A stretch of DNA of 64,000 nucleotides from Cyclobacteriaceae bacterium (GCA_028281285.1 JANQKF010000013.1:372001-436000); one strand, 5' to 3'; counted from the first letter of the stretch, positions 30,301-40,633 are shown. Notes: a model not told the origin generated them from the sequence alone. Translations and numbers: made by a program.

Positions 30301-31649
30301 GCCTGAATACCCAATCGGTGAAGTGTAGGAGCCCTATTCAATAGTACTGGGTGTCCTTTCAGTACATTTTCAAGGATATCCCAAACTACAGGATCTTTTC
30401 TATCAACAATTTTCTTCGCTGACTTCACAGTCTTCACAATACCTCTTTCAATCAGTTTTCTAATCACAAAAGGTTTGAAAAGCTCAGCTGCCATGTTCTT
30501 AGGCAAACCACATTCGTGGAGTTTTAACTCAGGACCTACAACAATTACAGAACGTCCAGAGTAATCCACCCTTTTACCCAATAGATTTTGACGGAAACGT
30601 CCTTGCTTCCCTTTAAGCATATCACTCAAAGATTTCAAAGCACGGTTACCGTCTGATCTTACAGCATTTACTTTTCTACTGTTGTCGAACAATGAATCAA
30701 CAGCTTCCTGAAGCATACGTTTCTCATTTCTAAGGATTACTTCCGGAGCTTTAATATCGATCAGCCTTTTAAGACGATTGTTTCTAATGATCACACGTCT
30801 GTAAAGGTCGTTCAAATCTGAGGTTGCGAATCGACCTCCATCCAGTGGCACCAATGGTCTTAGTTCCGGTGGAATAACCGGTACCATTTTGATGATCATC
30901 CACTCTGGGCGATTTTCGATTCTTGTTTTGGCATCTCTGAATGCTTCAACTACTCTCAAGCGTTTAAGGGCCTCTGCCTTTCTTTGCTGGGAGGTATCAG
31001 TAGCTGCCTGGTGTCTTAGCGAGTAAGAAAGACCGTCAAGGTCGGTTCTTGCCAACAACATCTCAAGTGCTTCAGCACCCATTTTTGCGATGAATTTTTG
31101 CGGATCATCATCGTCAAGCATTTGGTTTTCACGAGGAAGCTTATCCAGAATATCCAGGTATTCATCCTCAGTAAGGAAGTCCATGTGAGCAATGCCCTCT
31201 TCTTCCTTGATACCCGCTTGAATTACAACGTATCGCTCGTAGTAGATGATTTGATCCAACTTCTTGGTTGGCAATCCAAGAAGGTAACCAATCTTGTTTG
31301 GCAAAGATTTGAAGTACCAAATGTGAGCTACCGGAACCACCAATTCGATGTGTCCCATCCTTTCTCTCCTTACCTTCTTCTCAGTAACCTCAACACCACA
31401 ACGGTCACAAATAATGCCTTTATAACGAATTCTCTTATACTTACCACAATGACATTCCCAATCCTTCACTGGTCCGAATATTCTCTCACAGAATAAGCCT
31501 CCCATTTCAGGTTTGTAGGTTCTATAGTTAATGGTCTCCGGTTGCGTAACCTCTCCATTGGAACTTTCCAGGATCGATTCCGGTGAAGCCAAGCTAATAG
31601 TAACCTTGTTGAAGTCGCTGATAAGTTTTTTATTCTTTTTAAATGCCAT
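27336..31649 (-). CDS. rpoC: DNA-directed RNA polymerase subunit beta'
   Basis: A 1437-residue catalytic subunit. The N-terminal zinc ribbon is [20 protein letters not shown], the active-site Mg2+ motif is [18 protein letters not shown], the bridge helix/trigger loop region holds [20 protein letters not shown], and the second zinc site is [19 protein letters not shown]. The rest, including [20 protein letters not shown], is canonical. It lies 50 bp after rpoB and 1 bp before the DUF3467 gene. Confidence 0.99.
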   Translation of the reverse strand: MAFKKNKKLISDFNKVTISLASPESILESSNGEVTQPETINYRTYKPEMGGLFCERIFGPVKDWECHCGKYKRIRYKGIICDRCGVEVTEKKVRRERMGHIELVVPVAHIWYFKSLPNKIGYLLGLPTKKLDQIIYYERYVVIQAGIKEEEGIAHMDFLTEDEYLDILDKLPRENQMLDDDDPQKFIAKMGAEALEMLLARTDLDGLSYSLRHQAATDTSQQRKAEALKRLRVVEAFRDAKTRIENRPEWMIIKMVPVIPPELRPLVPLDGGRFATSDLNDLYRRVIIRNNRLKRLIDIKAPEVILRNEKRMLQEAVDSLFDNSRKVNAVRSDGNRALKSLSDMLKGKQGRFRQNLLGKRVDYSGRSVIVVGPELKLHECGLPKNMAAELFKPFVIRKLIERGIVKTVKSAKKIVDRKDPVVWDILENVLKGHPVLLNRAPTLHRLGIQAFQPKLIEGKAIQLHPLVCTAFNADFDGDQMAVHVPLGHDAVMEASMLMLSSHNILNPANGAPITVPSQDMVLGLYYVTKGRRSTDDNKVRGEGMRFYSAEEVIIAMNEGVLSKHAYIHVKTKVREGDELVDKVIETVAGRVLFNETVPEEVGFVDELLTKKKLQKIIARVFSIAGMARTAQFLDDIKELGFQMAYKGGLSMGLNDIHIPENKDSLVESAKEEVDAVWQNYLMGLITDNERYNQVIDIWTRVNTRLTNGLMNEMEEDQQGFNSIFMMMHSGARGSREQIRQLGGMRGLMAKPQKNLAGSVGAIIENPILSNFKEGLDVLEYFISTHGARKGLADTALKTADAGYLTRRLVDVAQDAVVNEEDCGTLRGLTVSALKDNEDIVEPLSERILGRVSVHDVYDPHTDELIIEAGGEITEAIAARIDETAIEEVEIRSVLTCETKRGVCAKCYGRNLSTSNMVQKGESVGVIAAQSIGEPGTQLTLRTFHVGGTASNIAVDATVKAKFDGVVAFEEVRSLQTTNDEGEKMEVVMGRTGEIQILEPKTNKILISNHVPYGAFLEVKEGQKVAKGDQLCKWDPYNAVILSEFDGKIEFESIEEGITYKEESDEQTGHREKVITDTKDKTKNPAIVVNAKDNAKSYNIPVGAHLAVNEGDKVRVGQPLAKIPRTMGKSRDITGGLPRVTELFEARNPSNPAVVSEIDGVVTYGGIKRGNREIFIESKDGVKKKYMVPLSKHILVQDQDFVRAGYSLSDGAITPNDILNIQGPTAVQEYLVNEIQEVYRLQGVKINDKHIEVIVKQMMQKVEIKDAGDTNFLPGQVVDKFIFREENDAILDMKVVVEAGDSENLKQGQIVTPRQLRDENSSLRRKDMKLVEVRDAQPAVSSPKLQGITQASLGTESFISAASFQETTKVLSEASIRGKADKLMGLKENVIVGHLIPAGTGLREYDDLIVGNKEEYERLMAAKDAYRSESSEEEVTFG

Positions 31650-31699
31650 AGCTTTTTTGTGTTCTTGTTTTTAGGCTTAAGCCAATTGTTAATTAGGGA

Positions 31700-34600
31700 T
31701 TAGTCCAAAGTGATTTCCAATGCCAAACCTCTCAGTTCGTGAACCAATACATTGAATGATTCAGGAATGTTCGGTTTAGGAATGGTCTCACCCTTAACGA
31801 TGGCCTCGTAAGCCTTGGCCCTACCGATTACATCATCAGATTTAACTGTCAAGATCTCTTGAAGTACATGAGAAGCACCGAATGCTTCGAGCGCCCATAC
31901 CTCCATCTCACCAAATCGCTGACCACCAAATTGAGCTTTACCACCCAACGGCTGTTGCGTAATCAATGAGTAAGGTCCGATTGATCTTGCGTGCATCTTA
32001 TCATCAACAAGGTGACCTAGTTTCAGCATGTAAGCGATACCCACTGTTACCGGCTGATCGAACTTCTGTCCGGTCAATCCGTCAAATAGGTAGGCCCGGC
32101 CTGCATTTGGCAACCCTGCTTCAGAAAGCTCAGCCTGTACTTCCTCCATGGTAGCACCATCGAAAATCGGAGTAGCATATCTTCTACCCAATTCAAGACC
32201 AGCCCAGGCAAGTACAGTTTCGTAAATCTGACCTATGTTCATCCTTGAAGGTACACCCAGTGGATTAAGAACGATATCCATCGGTGTTCCATCCTCAAGG
32301 AATGGCATATCTTCTTCTCTAACAATCTTAGCGACAACACCTTTGTTACCGTGTCGACCTGCCATTTTATCACCAACTTTCAACTTACGCTTCTTGGCGA
32401 TATACACTTTAGCAAGTTTTACGATACCTGTAGGCAGTTCATCACCTACTTCAATGGTAAACCTCTGACGTTTGAATTCTCCCGAAATCTCATTTCTCTT
32501 AAGATTATAATTCTTGACCATCTTCTTCACCAAGTTATTGGTATGTTCATCGGTGGTCCAATTATCAAGATTCAAATCAGAAATCAAGTTTACCTCTTCC
32601 TGAACGTTATAATTAGACTCATCACGATAGATGTTCTTTTCAGGGAATAGGTTTTCGCTAATGTTAGCCTTATTGAATTTCACTCCTTTGGAAATTATTT
32701 CATCTCCAAACTTGTGATTGACTCCTTGCGAAGTCTTTCCAGAAAGCAGGGTAAACAGCTTATCAATCATCTGAGTTCTCACCTCAGAAAGATCCTTGCT
32801 GTATTGTGCCTTAAGCACTTCCACTTCTTTCTTTGACTTGGCGCGAAGGTCTTTGTCTTTCTTAGGTCTTGAGAATAGTTTGGTGTCAATTACCACTCCT
32901 CTCAATGATGGAGAAGCTTTCAATGAAGCATCCTTCACATCGCCTGCTTTGTCACCAAAGATCGCTCTAAGCAGTTTTTCTTCTGGAGTTGGATCCGTTT
33001 CTCCTTTAGGAGTAATCTTACCAATCAGAATATCCCCTTCCTTGATTTCAGCACCAATTCTAATGATACCATTTTCATCAAGGTTTTTCACAGCTTCCTC
33101 ACTTACGTTTGGAATCTCAGAGGTCAACTCCTCTTCACCTCGCTTAGTATCTCTTACTTCCAGCTCATATTCATCGATATGGATAGAAGTAAAGATGTCG
33201 TCTCTTACAACTTTCTCGGAAATTACAATCGCATCCTCGAAGTTGTACCCTTGCCAAGGCATGTAAGCTACTCTCAGGTTCCTACCAAGAGCGAGCTCTC
33301 CGTTTTGAGTAGAGTATCCTTCGCAAAGCACCTGACCTTCAGTTACTTTATCTCCTTTGAGCACAATTGGCTTCAAGGTGATTGAAGTGTCCTGGTTGGT
33401 TCTTCGGAATTTGATTAAGTCGTATGACTTGTATTCTGTATTGAAATTGACCAAACGATCTTCATCGTCCTGATCATATTTGATTACAATTTTGTCAGCA
33501 TCAACGTAGTCAACAACACCAGTACCTTCAGCGATCACCAGAGTTCTGGAGTCCATGGCAGCACGTGCTTCAAGACCCGTACCTACAATTGGCGCTTCAG
33601 GAGTCATCAATGGCACTGCCTGACGCTGCATGTTTGATCCCATCAATGCACGGTTCGCATCATCATGCTCCAGGAAAGGAATTAACGAAGCTGCCACCGA
33701 TACAATTTGGTTAGGAGCTACGTCCATGTAGGTCAATTCCTTCGGTTCAACCACAGGGAAGTCACCTTCGTATCTCGCTTTTACACGGTCATTCACAAAG
33801 TTTCCATTGTCTTGCAATGGAGCATTTGCCTGTGCGATGTTGTGTGTGTCCTCCTCCTCTGCAGTCAGGTAGATCACGTTCTCGGACATGTTCACCTTTC
33901 CATCTTTCACTTTTCTATAAGGAGTTTCGATGAATCCCATTGAATTCACCTTAGCATGCACACAAAGAGAAGAGATCAAACCAATGTTCGGTCCTTCCGG
34001 TGTTTCAATCGTACAAAGTCGACCGTAATGTGTATAGTGAACGTCACGTACCTCGAAACCGGCTCTTTCTCTGGAAAGACCACCTGGTCCTAGCGCGGAC
34101 ATTCTTCTTTTATGAGTAATCTCAGCCAGAGGATTGGTTTGATCCATAAACTGAGATAGCTGATTCGTTCCAAAGAATGAGTTAATTACAGAAGACAATG
34201 TTCTTGCATTGATCAAGTCAACAGGCTTGAAATCTTCATTGTCACGAACATTCATTCTTTCCTTGATGGTTCGAGCCATTCTGGCCAAACCAACTCCGAA
34301 CTGAGCATAAAGCTGCTCACCTACGGTTCTAACCCTTCTGTTTGACAAGTGATCGATATCATCAACTATGGCCTTAGAGTTGATCAAACCAATCAAATAT
34401 TTCACGATGGAAATAATGTCTTCAGTAGTAAGGACAAGTTTCTCAGCGTCAATTTCAAGGTCAAGCTTCTTATTGATTCTGTATCGTCCAACTTCTCCAA
34501 GATTGTATCGCTTATCAGAGAAGAACAAGCTGGTGATAATATCACGTGCGGTCTGCTCATCCGGAGCTTCCGTATTTCTCAGCTGTCGGTAGATTTGCTC

Positions 34601-35575
34601 AACGGCTTCCTTCTCAGAGTTTGAGTTATCTTTTGAAAGGGTATTATATATAATAGTATAGTCGGCAATGTTGATATCTTCTCTATGAAGAATAACTGAA
34701 TCTACATTTGACTCAAGAATCAAATCAATGTCTTCATCAGAGAGTACAGAGTCTCTTTCCAACAATACTTCGTTACGATCGATAGAAACTACCTCACCAG
34801 TATCTTCATCTACGAAATCTTCTGTCCAGGTTTTCAACACCCTTGCCGCAAGCTTTCGACCCGTAACTTTTTTCAGTTGCGCCTTATTGGCTTTTACTTC
34901 TTCAGACAAACCGAATAGATCAAGGATGTCTTTATCAGTACCATAACCGATTGCTCTCAATAGTGTGGTTACAGGAAATTTCTTCTTTCGGTCGATATAC
35001 GCATACATCACGCTGTTCACATCAGTTGCGAATTCGATCCAAGATCCCTTGAAAGGAATAATTCTTGCCGAATAGAGGGTGGTTCCGTTGGTGTGCTTGC
35101 TTTGAGCAAAGAATACACCAGGTGATCTATGCAATTGCGAAACGATAACACGTTCAGCACCATTGATCACGAATGACCCTTTTTCAGTCATATAAGGGAT
35201 GTTCCCCAAGAACACCTCTTGTTCCATGGTTTCAAAGTCTTCGTTGTCTTCATCATTACAAGACAATCTCAACTTTGCTTTTAAAGGAACAGAATAGGTA
35301 AGTCCTCGATCGATGCATTCAGCAACATCGTATTTCGGAGGGTCTACCATGTAATCGACAAATTCAAGAACAAAGTTCTCACGAGAATCTGAAATCGGGA
35401 AGTTCTCAGAAAACACTTTAAAAAGTCCATCCTGGGTTCTTTTCTCCGCTGGGGTTTCCAACTGGAAAAAATCCTCAAATGACTTCACCTGAACGTCTAG
35501 GAAGTCAGGGTAGTCAAGAACCGACTTGATGGAGGAGAAATTTATTCTTTCGGTTTTATTTGCTGTAATAGCCAA
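31700..35575 (-). CDS. rpoB: DNA-directed RNA polymerase subunit beta (TTG start)
   Basis: A 1291-residue catalytic subunit with the rifampicin-pocket segment [20 protein letters not shown] then [16 protein letters not shown] (wild-type residues at the usual resistance positions) and [20 protein letters not shown] near the active site. The start is a TTG: upstream in frame there is only GCC, ACG, TTT, AAA and then a stop, and the next in-frame Met is about 75 codons in, beyond the conserved N-terminal region. A 16-bp perfect palindrome and three further hairpins lie in the leader between rplL and this start, so initiation may be controlled. Confidence 0.98.
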   Translation of the reverse strand: MAITANKTERINFSSIKSVLDYPDFLDVQVKSFEDFFQLETPAEKRTQDGLFKVFSENFPISDSRENFVLEFVDYMVDPPKYDVAECIDRGLTYSVPLKAKLRLSCNDEDNEDFETMEQEVFLGNIPYMTEKGSFVINGAERVIVSQLHRSPGVFFAQSKHTNGTTLYSARIIPFKGSWIEFATDVNSVMYAYIDRKKKFPVTTLLRAIGYGTDKDILDLFGLSEEVKANKAQLKKVTGRKLAARVLKTWTEDFVDEDTGEVVSIDRNEVLLERDSVLSDEDIDLILESNVDSVILHREDINIADYTIIYNTLSKDNSNSEKEAVEQIYRQLRNTEAPDEQTARDIITSLFFSDKRYNLGEVGRYRINKKLDLEIDAEKLVLTTEDIISIVKYLIGLINSKAIVDDIDHLSNRRVRTVGEQLYAQFGVGLARMARTIKERMNVRDNEDFKPVDLINARTLSSVINSFFGTNQLSQFMDQTNPLAEITHKRRMSALGPGGLSRERAGFEVRDVHYTHYGRLCTIETPEGPNIGLISSLCVHAKVNSMGFIETPYRKVKDGKVNMSENVIYLTAEEEDTHNIAQANAPLQDNGNFVNDRVKARYEGDFPVVEPKELTYMDVAPNQIVSVAASLIPFLEHDDANRALMGSNMQRQAVPLMTPEAPIVGTGLEARAAMDSRTLVIAEGTGVVDYVDADKIVIKYDQDDEDRLVNFNTEYKSYDLIKFRRTNQDTSITLKPIVLKGDKVTEGQVLCEGYSTQNGELALGRNLRVAYMPWQGYNFEDAIVISEKVVRDDIFTSIHIDEYELEVRDTKRGEEELTSEIPNVSEEAVKNLDENGIIRIGAEIKEGDILIGKITPKGETDPTPEEKLLRAIFGDKAGDVKDASLKASPSLRGVVIDTKLFSRPKKDKDLRAKSKKEVEVLKAQYSKDLSEVRTQMIDKLFTLLSGKTSQGVNHKFGDEIISKGVKFNKANISENLFPEKNIYRDESNYNVQEEVNLISDLNLDNWTTDEHTNNLVKKMVKNYNLKRNEISGEFKRQRFTIEVGDELPTGIVKLAKVYIAKKRKLKVGDKMAGRHGNKGVVAKIVREEDMPFLEDGTPMDIVLNPLGVPSRMNIGQIYETVLAWAGLELGRRYATPIFDGATMEEVQAELSEAGLPNAGRAYLFDGLTGQKFDQPVTVGIAYMLKLGHLVDDKMHARSIGPYSLITQQPLGGKAQFGGQRFGEMEVWALEAFGASHVLQEILTVKSDDVIGRAKAYEAIVKGETIPKPNIPESFNVLVHELRGLALEITLD

Positions 35576-35586
35576 GGCCGTAAATT

Positions 35587-35602
35587 TTTAGTTTAAACTA
35601 AA
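35587..35602. repeat. 16-bp perfect palindrome just upstream of the rpoB start
   Basis: TTTAGTTTAAACTAAA, self-complementary, ending 11 bp before the TTG of rpoB. In the mRNA it could pair next to the initiation region; as DNA it resembles a binding site for a dimeric protein. No protein is assigned. Confidence 0.6.
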
Positions 35603-35610
35603 TCCATGTT

Positions 35611-35652
35611 GTGTACTCGAAGCGTACACGGCTTTTTGGAGGCATTCGCCTC
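35611..35652 (-). other. Two short hairpins in the rpoB leader
   Basis: GTGTAC (35611-35616) pairs with GTACAC (35624-35629), and GAGGC (35639-35643) pairs with GCCTC (35648-35652). Neither is followed by a T-run on the minus strand, so they are RNA structure candidates and not terminators. Confidence 0.5.
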
Positions 35653-35670
35653 AAATTGTATACAAACAGG

Positions 35671-35709
35671 AAAAGACCCGTGATTCCGACTGCTATCGGG
35701 ACCAGGGCC
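35671..35709 (-). terminator. Possible attenuator between rplL and rpoB
   Basis: Imperfect stem whose outer arms are GACCC (35675-35679) and GGGCC (35705-35709) around an inner TTCCGA/TCGGGA stem; on the minus strand TTTTCC follows. It could lower rpoBC transcription relative to rplJL, as the E. coli rplL-rpoB terminator does. Confidence 0.4.
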
Positions 35710-35744
35710 TGTTCCATTAGCCATAAATACTATGGCCGATCAAA

Positions 35745-36128
35745 TTACTTGAGCTCTACTTCAGCGCCAGCTTCTTCAAGTTGCTTCTTAAGCGCTTCGG
35801 CTTCGTCTTTAGCAACTCCTTCTTTGATTGCTTTAGGAGCACTGTCAACGATTTCTTTAGCGTCTTTCAATCCAAGACCAGTCAAGTCTTTCACCAACTT
35901 CACAACGGCTAGCTTAGAACCACCTGGAGAAACGAGTACTACGTCAAATTCTGACTTTTCTTCAGCTCCACCTTCTTCACCGCCACCACCAGCAGCAGGG
36001 CCAGCAACAGCAACAGCTGCAGCAGCAGGTTCAATACCGTATTCTTCTTTTAGGATATCAGCTAATTCGTTTACTTCCTTCACAGTTAAGTTTACCAACT
36101 GCTCTGCGAATTCTTTCAAATCTGCCAT
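35745..36128 (-). CDS. rplL: 50S ribosomal protein L7/L12
   Basis: A 127-residue stalk protein present in several copies per ribosome. N-terminal dimerisation domain ([20 protein letters not shown]), an Ala/Gly/Glu-rich hinge ([16 protein letters not shown], about 43-58), and the factor-binding C-terminal domain with [20 protein letters not shown]. It lies 40 bp after rplJ and is followed by a 169-bp structured leader for rpoB. Confidence 0.98.
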   Translation of the reverse strand: MADLKEFAEQLVNLTVKEVNELADILKEEYGIEPAAAAVAVAGPAAGGGGEEGGAEEKSEFDVVLVSPGGSKLAVVKLVKDLTGLGLKDAKEIVDSAPKAIKEGVAKDEAEALKKQLEEAGAEVELK

Positions 36129-36168
36129 TTTAGTTTTTGTTATTAGATTTCTAAATCTTGATTAATAA

Positions 36169-36702
36169 TTAATTTTCACGTTCAGACAATGTCTGGAGAA
36201 TACCAGCCAACTTGCCACCTGCACCCTGAAGACCAGAGATAACATTTTTTGCAGGAGACTGAAGTAGGGTGATCACTTCGCCAATAAGCTCAGCCTTAGA
36301 CTTAAGCTTACTTAGCATGTTCAAGTTCTCTTCGCCAATGAAAAGATCGGTATCGATGGAAGCACCTTTCAACATTGGAGATTCACCGCCTGATTTTTTA
36401 CGGAATTCTTTGATCAGCTTTGCAGGAGTGTTCGCATTCTCACCTGAGAACATAATTCCCGAAAAACCTTTCAAAACTGATTCATCAAAAGGAGTATAGT
36501 CCGTATCCATACGTTCTAAAGCCTTCTGAATCATCGTATTTTTAAATACTCTGTATTCGACACCTTTTTCGAAACAGAGTCTTCTTAATGCGTTCGTTTC
36601 AGCAACTGTCATCCCGGACGCATCAGTGATATAGAAGTTGGAATTGTCAGATAGTTTCTGAACCAACTCATCAACTACGATTGCTTTTTCTTCTCTAGTC
36701 AT
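36169..36702 (-). CDS. rplJ: 50S ribosomal protein L10
   Basis: A 177-residue protein that anchors L7/L12 dimers to the ribosome. Contains TREEKAIVVDELVQKLSDNS, FYITDASGMTVAETNALRRL and EYRVFKNTMIQKALER, and a C-terminal helix (AGKLAGILQTLSEREN) for L12 binding. The gap to rplA is only 2 bp, so the L10 leader hairpin found before rplJ in many bacteria has no space here. Confidence 0.97.
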   Translation of the reverse strand: MTREEKAIVVDELVQKLSDNSNFYITDASGMTVAETNALRRLCFEKGVEYRVFKNTMIQKALERMDTDYTPFDESVLKGFSGIMFSGENANTPAKLIKEFRKKSGGESPMLKGASIDTDLFIGEENLNMLSKLKSKAELIGEVITLLQSPAKNVISGLQGAGGKLAGILQTLSEREN

Positions 36703-36704
36703 GA

Positions 36705-37403
36705 TTATAAACCGGAAATTGTGCTTTTATCAACTTTTACACCTGGACTCTGAGTAGTAGACATGTTGATACTTTTAAAATAAGTACCCTTTGCCGATGC
36801 AGGTTTCAATTTGGAAATGGTTTGGATCACCTCTTCAGCATTGTCAGCAATCTTCTCAGGTGAGAAACTTGCTTTTCCAATACTCGCATGAATGATTCCG
36901 AACTTATCAACTTTAAAGTCGATCTTTCCTCCTTTTACATCCTGAACTGCTTTACCTACTTCCAGAGTAACTGTACCAGACTTTGGGTTTGGCATCAAGC
37001 CTCTTGGTCCGAGTACACGTCCCAATCGACCTACCTTAGCCATTACAGTTGGCATCGTGATGATCACATCGATATCGGTCCAACCTCCTTCGATTTTAGT
37101 GATATAGTCATCAAGACCAACGTAGTCAGCTCCAGCAGCTTTTGCTTCTTCTTCCTTATCAGGAGTACAAAGCACAAGTACTTTCACTTCTTTACCCGTA
37201 CCGTGAGGAAGTGCAACAACACCTCTCACCATCTGGTCTGCCTTTCTAGGATCCACTCCTAAACGAATATCCAAATCAACAGAAGCATCAAAATTTGCAC
37301 TATGAATTTCCTTCACAATGCCAGATGCTTCGGCCAATGAATATTGCTTGGCAGGATCGTATTTACTTAAAGCTTCTTTTTGCTTTTTTGTCAACTTTGC
37401 CAT
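36705..37403 (-). CDS. rplA: 50S ribosomal protein L1
   Basis: A 232-residue two-domain protein of the L1 stalk that binds 23S rRNA and E-site tRNA. Signatures are [17 protein letters not shown] and [20 protein letters not shown], then [20 protein letters not shown]. In E. coli L1 represses its operon; a target was not looked for beyond noting a 17-bp rplK-rplA gap. It lies between rplK and rplJ. Confidence 0.98.
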   Translation of the reverse strand: MAKLTKKQKEALSKYDPAKQYSLAEASGIVKEIHSANFDASVDLDIRLGVDPRKADQMVRGVVALPHGTGKEVKVLVLCTPDKEEEAKAAGADYVGLDDYITKIEGGWTDIDVIITMPTVMAKVGRLGRVLGPRGLMPNPKSGTVTLEVGKAVQDVKGGKIDFKVDKFGIIHASIGKASFSPEKIADNAEEVIQTISKLKPASAKGTYFKSINMSTTQSPGVKVDKSTISGL

Positions 37404-37420
37404 TTGTACAAATCTTTAGT

Positions 37421-37858
37421 TTACCAGGGAGCTTTACCCGTAACTCTCAATCCCATGCTTCTAGCTGTACCAGCGACCATCTTCATAGCAGATTCTACTG
37501 TGAAGGCATTTAGGTCGGGCATTTTCACTTCGGCAATCTCCTTAACCTGATCCCAGGTCACGCTACCCACCTTAATTCGGTTAGGCTCTGCAGACCCTTT
37601 CTTGGCTTTGGCCGCCTCCATCAACATTACTGGTGCTGGAGGTGTCTTGATTACAAAGTCAAAAGACTTATCAGCATAAATGGTAATTACAACAGGGAGT
37701 ACCTGTCCCATTTTATCCTGGGTTCGTCCGTTGAATTGCTTACAAAACTCCATAATGTTAAGCCCTTTGGCACCAAGTGCCGGCCCAACTGGCGGAGAAG
37801 GATTGGCTTGGCCTCCCCTGACTTGTAACTTCAGATAACCAGATATTTCCTTAGCCAT
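37421..37858 (-). CDS. rplK: 50S ribosomal protein L11
   Basis: A 145-residue protein at the GTPase-associated centre, needed for stringent-response signalling by RelA. It shows [20 protein letters not shown] then [20 protein letters not shown], and the C-terminal [16 protein letters not shown]. It lies 1 bp after nusG and 17 bp before rplA. Confidence 0.98.
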   Translation of the reverse strand: MAKEISGYLKLQVRGGQANPSPPVGPALGAKGLNIMEFCKQFNGRTQDKMGQVLPVVITIYADKSFDFVIKTPPAPVMLMEAAKAKKGSAEPNRIKVGSVTWDQVKEIAEVKMPDLNAFTVESAMKMVAGTARSMGLRVTGKAPW

Positions 37859-37859
37859 C

Positions 37860-38417
37860 TTAATCTTCTTTTTCGACTTGCATGTAACTTAATTCAACAG
37901 GGGTATTTCGACCGAAGATCTTAACCATAACATTAAGCTTTCTTCTTTCTTCGAATACCTCTTCAATAGTACCCGTAAAACCACTAAAGGGACCGTCCAT
38001 TACTTTCACGGTCTCTCCGACTATATATGGTGTATCTAGTTGTTCGTCAAACTCATCAATCTCCTCAACCTTACCTAAAATTCGGTCGACCTCGGGTTGA
38101 CGCAATGGAACTGGCGGAGTGGAAGCAGTGCCAGCCTTTTGACCTAAGAACCCTATGATACCAGGGATATTTTTAATCATATGGATTACCTCACCATTGG
38201 ACAGGTCAGCTTGAACCATCACATAGCCAGGGAAAAGATTTCGATCACGCGAACGTTTTTTACCGTTACGCATTTCGTACACTTTTTCGGAAGGAGTAAT
38301 TACTTGAGGAATGAATTCTTGAAAGTTCTCACGTTCAATCTCATTCTCCAGGTATTCCTTCGCTTTTCTCTCCTGACCAGATACGGCTCTGACCATGTAC
38401 CACTTTAGTTCAGCCAT
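37860..38417 (-). CDS. nusG: Transcription termination/antitermination factor NusG
   Basis: A 185-residue factor that binds RNA polymerase through the NGN domain ([40 protein letters not shown]) and has a C-terminal KOW domain with [20 protein letters not shown]. Normal length. It sits between secE (7 bp) and rplK (1 bp), the conserved secE-nusG-rplK order. Confidence 0.97.
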   Translation of the reverse strand: MAELKWYMVRAVSGQERKAKEYLENEIERENFQEFIPQVITPSEKVYEMRNGKKRSRDRNLFPGYVMVQADLSNGEVIHMIKNIPGIIGFLGQKAGTASTPPVPLRQPEVDRILGKVEEIDEFDEQLDTPYIVGETVKVMDGPFSGFTGTIEEVFEERRKLNVMVKIFGRNTPVELSYMQVEKED

Positions 38418-38424
38418 CCTCGTA

Positions 38425-38619
38425 TTATCTTCTTATTGCGTAAAACCAATCCATCAAATTGTCGAAGCCAAGATCCATCACCCCAATCAACAAGGCAAAG
38501 ATCAAAGACGCCACAAGCACAAGCACTGAGCTACTCTGAAGATCAGAGTATTTTGGCCAAGATACCTTGTGCATCATCTCATCATAAGATTCTCGAACAA
38601 AAGAAATGACTTTATTCAT
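38425..38619 (-). CDS. secE: Preprotein translocase subunit SecE
   Basis: A 64-residue single-span SecE: an amphipathic N-terminal helix with the conserved [19 protein letters not shown] and a membrane segment [20 protein letters not shown]. It is the short one-helix form typical outside Enterobacteria and stabilises SecY. The gene directly follows tRNA-Trp (23 bp) and precedes nusG (7 bp). Confidence 0.96.
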   Translation of the reverse strand: MNKVISFVRESYDEMMHKVSWPKYSDLQSSSVLVLVASLIFALLIGVMDLGFDNLMDWFYAIRR

Positions 38620-38642
38620 TTGGTTTTACTTTTTAAAATCCG

Positions 38643-38715
38643 CACGGGTGGTAAGATTCGAACTCACGACCTTTGGTTTTGGAGACCACTGCTCTACCAG
38701 CTGAGCTACACCCGT
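38643..38715 (-). tRNA. tRNA-Trp (anticodon CCA)
   Basis: A 73-nt cloverleaf with acceptor stem ACGGGTG/CACCCGT and discriminator G, D-arm GCTC...GAGC, anticodon loop CTCCAAA and T-arm GTTCGAATC. It is placed just ahead of secE and is read from the same promoter. The CCA end is not encoded. Confidence 0.96.
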
Positions 38716-38844
38716 GTATAATTTCTAAACAAGTTTTTCTCAACTGTAAAAGGCTCTTTTTCAACCTTTTGAGTCTCAACTTCACCTTCCCTAAAAACCT
38801 CCGGTTGAGACGCACCTGTTTAGATACAACCCCAAAACGGGCTG

Positions 38845-38875
38845 CAAATTTAGACAATAATTATTAACGAAACAA
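38845..38875 (-). promoter_or_regulatory. Promoter of the tRNA-Trp-secE-nusG-rplKAJL operon
   Basis: Minus strand TTG (38873-38875), 20-bp spacer, TAAATTTG (38845-38852) followed by CAG. Full consensus match. Its -33 element overlaps the downstream arm of the tuf terminator. Confidence 0.8.
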
Positions 38876-38904
38876 ACGCGTTTCCGAAAATCGAAAACGC
38901 GTTT
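38874..38904 (-). terminator. Terminator of the tRNA-tuf operon
   Basis: Long stem AAACGCGTTTCCGA (38874-38887) / TCGAAAACGCGTTT (38891-38904), 14 positions with one mismatch and a 3-nt loop; minus strand continues GTTTCG. It lies 27 bp after the tuf stop and shares bases with the next promoter. Confidence 0.75.
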
Positions 38905-38930
38905 GGCATTTATTTTAAGTAAGAATTTAC

Positions 38931-40118
38931 TTAGTCAAGAATCTCAGTCACCTGACCAGCACCTACCGTTCTACCACCTTCACGGATAGCGAATCTCAAC
39001 CCTTGCTCAAGAGCTACTGGGTTAATCAAGTTTACTTCGATAGTTACGTTATCACCAGGCATTACCATTTCGATGTCAGCAGGAAGTTTGATCTCTCCAG
39101 TAACATCAGTGGTTCTCAAGTAGAACTGAGGTCTGTACTTGTTAAAGAATGGAGTGTGACGTCCACCTTCTTCTTTTGAAAGCACGTATACTTCAGCTTT
39201 GAAGTGAGCGTGAGGAGTAACAGATCCAGGCTTACAAATAATCATACCTCTTTTGATCTCAGACTTCTCAATACCTCTCAATAGAAGACCAACGTTGTCA
39301 CCAGCTTCTCCTCTATCCAAGATTTTACGGAACATCTCAACACCAGTGATAGTAGAAGTCATGTTCTCAGCTCCCATACCGATGATGTCAACAGGATCAC
39401 CAGTGTTAGTGATACCTCTTTCAATTCTACCAGTAGCTACAGTACCACGACCAGTGATTGAAAATACGTCTTCAACTGGCATCAAGAAATCCTTGTCAGT
39501 CAAACGCTCAGGAAGTGGAATGTAGTTGTCCACTGCTTCCATCAATTCTTTGATTTTCTCAACCCACTGAGGCTCGTTGTTCAAGCCACCAAGAGCAGAA
39601 CCTTGGATCACAGGAATATCATCACCAGGAAACTCGTAGAAAGAAAGTAATTCTCTTACTTCCATCTCAACTAGTTCAAGAAGCTCTTCATCATCAACCA
39701 AGTCTACTTTGTTCATGAAAACAACCAAAGCAGGAACACCTACCTGACGAGCAAGCAAGATGTGCTCACGAGTCTGAGGCATTGGTCCGTCAGTAGCGGC
39801 AACCACAAGGATTGCACCATCCATCTGAGCAGCACCCGTTACCATGTTCTTAACGTAGTCAGCGTGACCAGGACAGTCAACGTGTGCGTAGTGACGATTA
39901 GCAGTTTGATATTCAACGTGAGAAGTATTAATAGTAATACCTCTTTCTTTTTCCTCAGGAGCGTTATCGATCGCAGAGAAGTCTTTTACTTCAGCAAGAC
40001 CATCGCTTGCTAATACAGTTGTAATTGCAGCAGTTAAAGTGGTCTTACCGTGGTCAACGTGACCGATAGTACCAATATTAACATGCGGCTTGGAACGGTC
40101 AAAGGTTTCTTTAGCCAT
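38931..40118 (-). CDS. tuf: Translation elongation factor Tu
   Basis: A 395-residue GTPase that delivers aminoacyl-tRNA. G1 [20 protein letters not shown] (residues 17-36), G2 [15 protein letters not shown]3 [16 protein letters not shown]4 [10 protein letters not shown] and G5 GSALGG are all present, followed by domains II and III ([17 protein letters not shown]-terminal [14 protein letters not shown]). It is the only tuf in the window and is preceded by tRNA-Tyr, tRNA-Gly and tRNA-Thr, the same tRNA set found ahead of tufB in E. coli. Confidence 0.99.
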   Translation of the reverse strand: MAKETFDRSKPHVNIGTIGHVDHGKTTLTAAITTVLASDGLAEVKDFSAIDNAPEEKERGITINTSHVEYQTANRHYAHVDCPGHADYVKNMVTGAAQMDGAILVVAATDGPMPQTREHILLARQVGVPALVVFMNKVDLVDDEELLELVEMEVRELLSFYEFPGDDIPVIQGSALGGLNNEPQWVEKIKELMEAVDNYIPLPERLTDKDFLMPVEDVFSITGRGTVATGRIERGITNTGDPVDIIGMGAENMTSTITGVEMFRKILDRGEAGDNVGLLLRGIEKSEIKRGMIICKPGSVTPHAHFKAEVYVLSKEEGGRHTPFFNKYRPQFYLRTTDVTGEIKLPADIEMVMPGDNVTIEVNLINPVALEQGLRFAIREGGRTVGAGQVTEILD

Positions 40119-40190
40119 GTTTGAAATTAGTTAATATTAATTTTTAAAATTTATCTTTTACCAGTGGGCAGCAAGCTACCCTTTTTTGTG

Positions 40191-40262
40191 AGCCAATGAC
40201 GAGATTTGAACTCGTGACCTCTTCCTTACCAAGGAAGCGCTCTACCCCTGAGCTACATCGGC
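40191..40262 (-). tRNA. tRNA-Thr (anticodon GGT)
   Basis: A 72-nt cloverleaf: acceptor GCCGATG/CATTGGC with one G-T pair, D-arm GCTC...GAGC, anticodon stem CTTCC/GGAAG with loop TTGGTAA, T-arm GAGTTCAAATC. It is the last tRNA before tuf, 72 bp away. Confidence 0.96.
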
Positions 40263-40277
40263 TTGAAAGCTTCAAGC
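40261..40277. repeat. Small dyad in the tRNA-Gly/tRNA-Thr spacer
   Basis: GCTTGAA (40261-40267) and TTCAAGC (40271-40277) around a 3-nt loop, directly upstream of tRNA-Thr; variants of TTCAAG or CTTGAA recur three more times up to 40315. It may mark a processing site or be a relic of repeated sequence. Confidence 0.5.
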
Positions 40278-40333
40278 TCCTGGTTTCAAGTTTGAAGCAA
40301 CTCAGCACCTTGAACTTGCAGCTCAAAGAATTG

Positions 40334-40406
40334 AGCGGGAGACGAGGCTCGAACCCGCGACCTACAGCTTGGAAGGCTGTCGCTCTACCAACTGAGCTAC
40401 TCCCGC
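40334..40406 (-). tRNA. tRNA-Gly (anticodon TCC)
   Basis: A 73-nt cloverleaf with acceptor GCGGGAG/CTCCCGC and discriminator T, anticodon stem/loop ACAGCCTTCCAAGCTGT (anticodon TCC) and T-arm GGGTTCGAGCC. It lies between tRNA-Tyr and tRNA-Thr. Confidence 0.96.
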
Positions 40407-40409
40407 TTG

Positions 40410-40488
40410 TGCACCATAGCTTTAGCGAAGGTGCACATGCACTTTCAGTCTATGGAGCAGCACACCTCCGCTAAAGCTTCGGTGTGCG
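40410..40488. repeat. Paired inverted repeats in the tRNA-Tyr/tRNA-Gly spacer
   Basis: First hairpin: GTGCACC (40410-40416) with GGTGCAC (40431-40437). Second: GCACACC (about 40461-40467) with GGTGTGC (about 40481-40487). The loop of the first contains AGCTTTAGCG and that of the second CGCTAAAGCT, which are reverse complements of each other, so the whole 80-bp spacer is one larger dyad. Confidence 0.65.
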
Positions 40489-40491
40489 ATG

Positions 40492-40574
40492 TGGGGGGAG
40501 CAGGATTCGAACCTGCGAAGTCATAAGACAACGGATTTACAGTCCGTCCCAGTTGGCCGCTTTGGTATCCCCCC
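40492..40574 (-). tRNA. tRNA-Tyr (anticodon GTA)
   Basis: An 83-nt class II cloverleaf with a long variable arm: acceptor GGGGGGA/TCCCCCC, discriminator A, anticodon loop ACTGTAAAT (anticodon GTA), T-arm AGGTTCGAATCCT. It is the first gene of the tRNA-tuf operon, about 60 bp after a consensus promoter. Confidence 0.96.
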
Positions 40575-40633
40575 TTTTGGTATTACAATACGTTTAAGAA
40601 CGACATAAAAAATCCTTTCAGCGAAAGGAAGTG

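Noticed and set aside
35587-35602. Palindrome as replication origin or attachment site
   Set aside because: Single copy with no DnaA-box cluster, integrase or tRNA end nearby; a regulatory role for rpoB is simpler.
35611-36165. 184-codon open frame antisense to rplL and its leader
   Set aside because: Its Ala/Ser-rich stretch is the reverse of the rplL hinge; the promoterless start lies in the structured rpoB leader.
36703-36704. L10-type autoregulatory leader before rplJ
   Set aside because: Only 2 bp separate rplA and rplJ, and no leader is possible.
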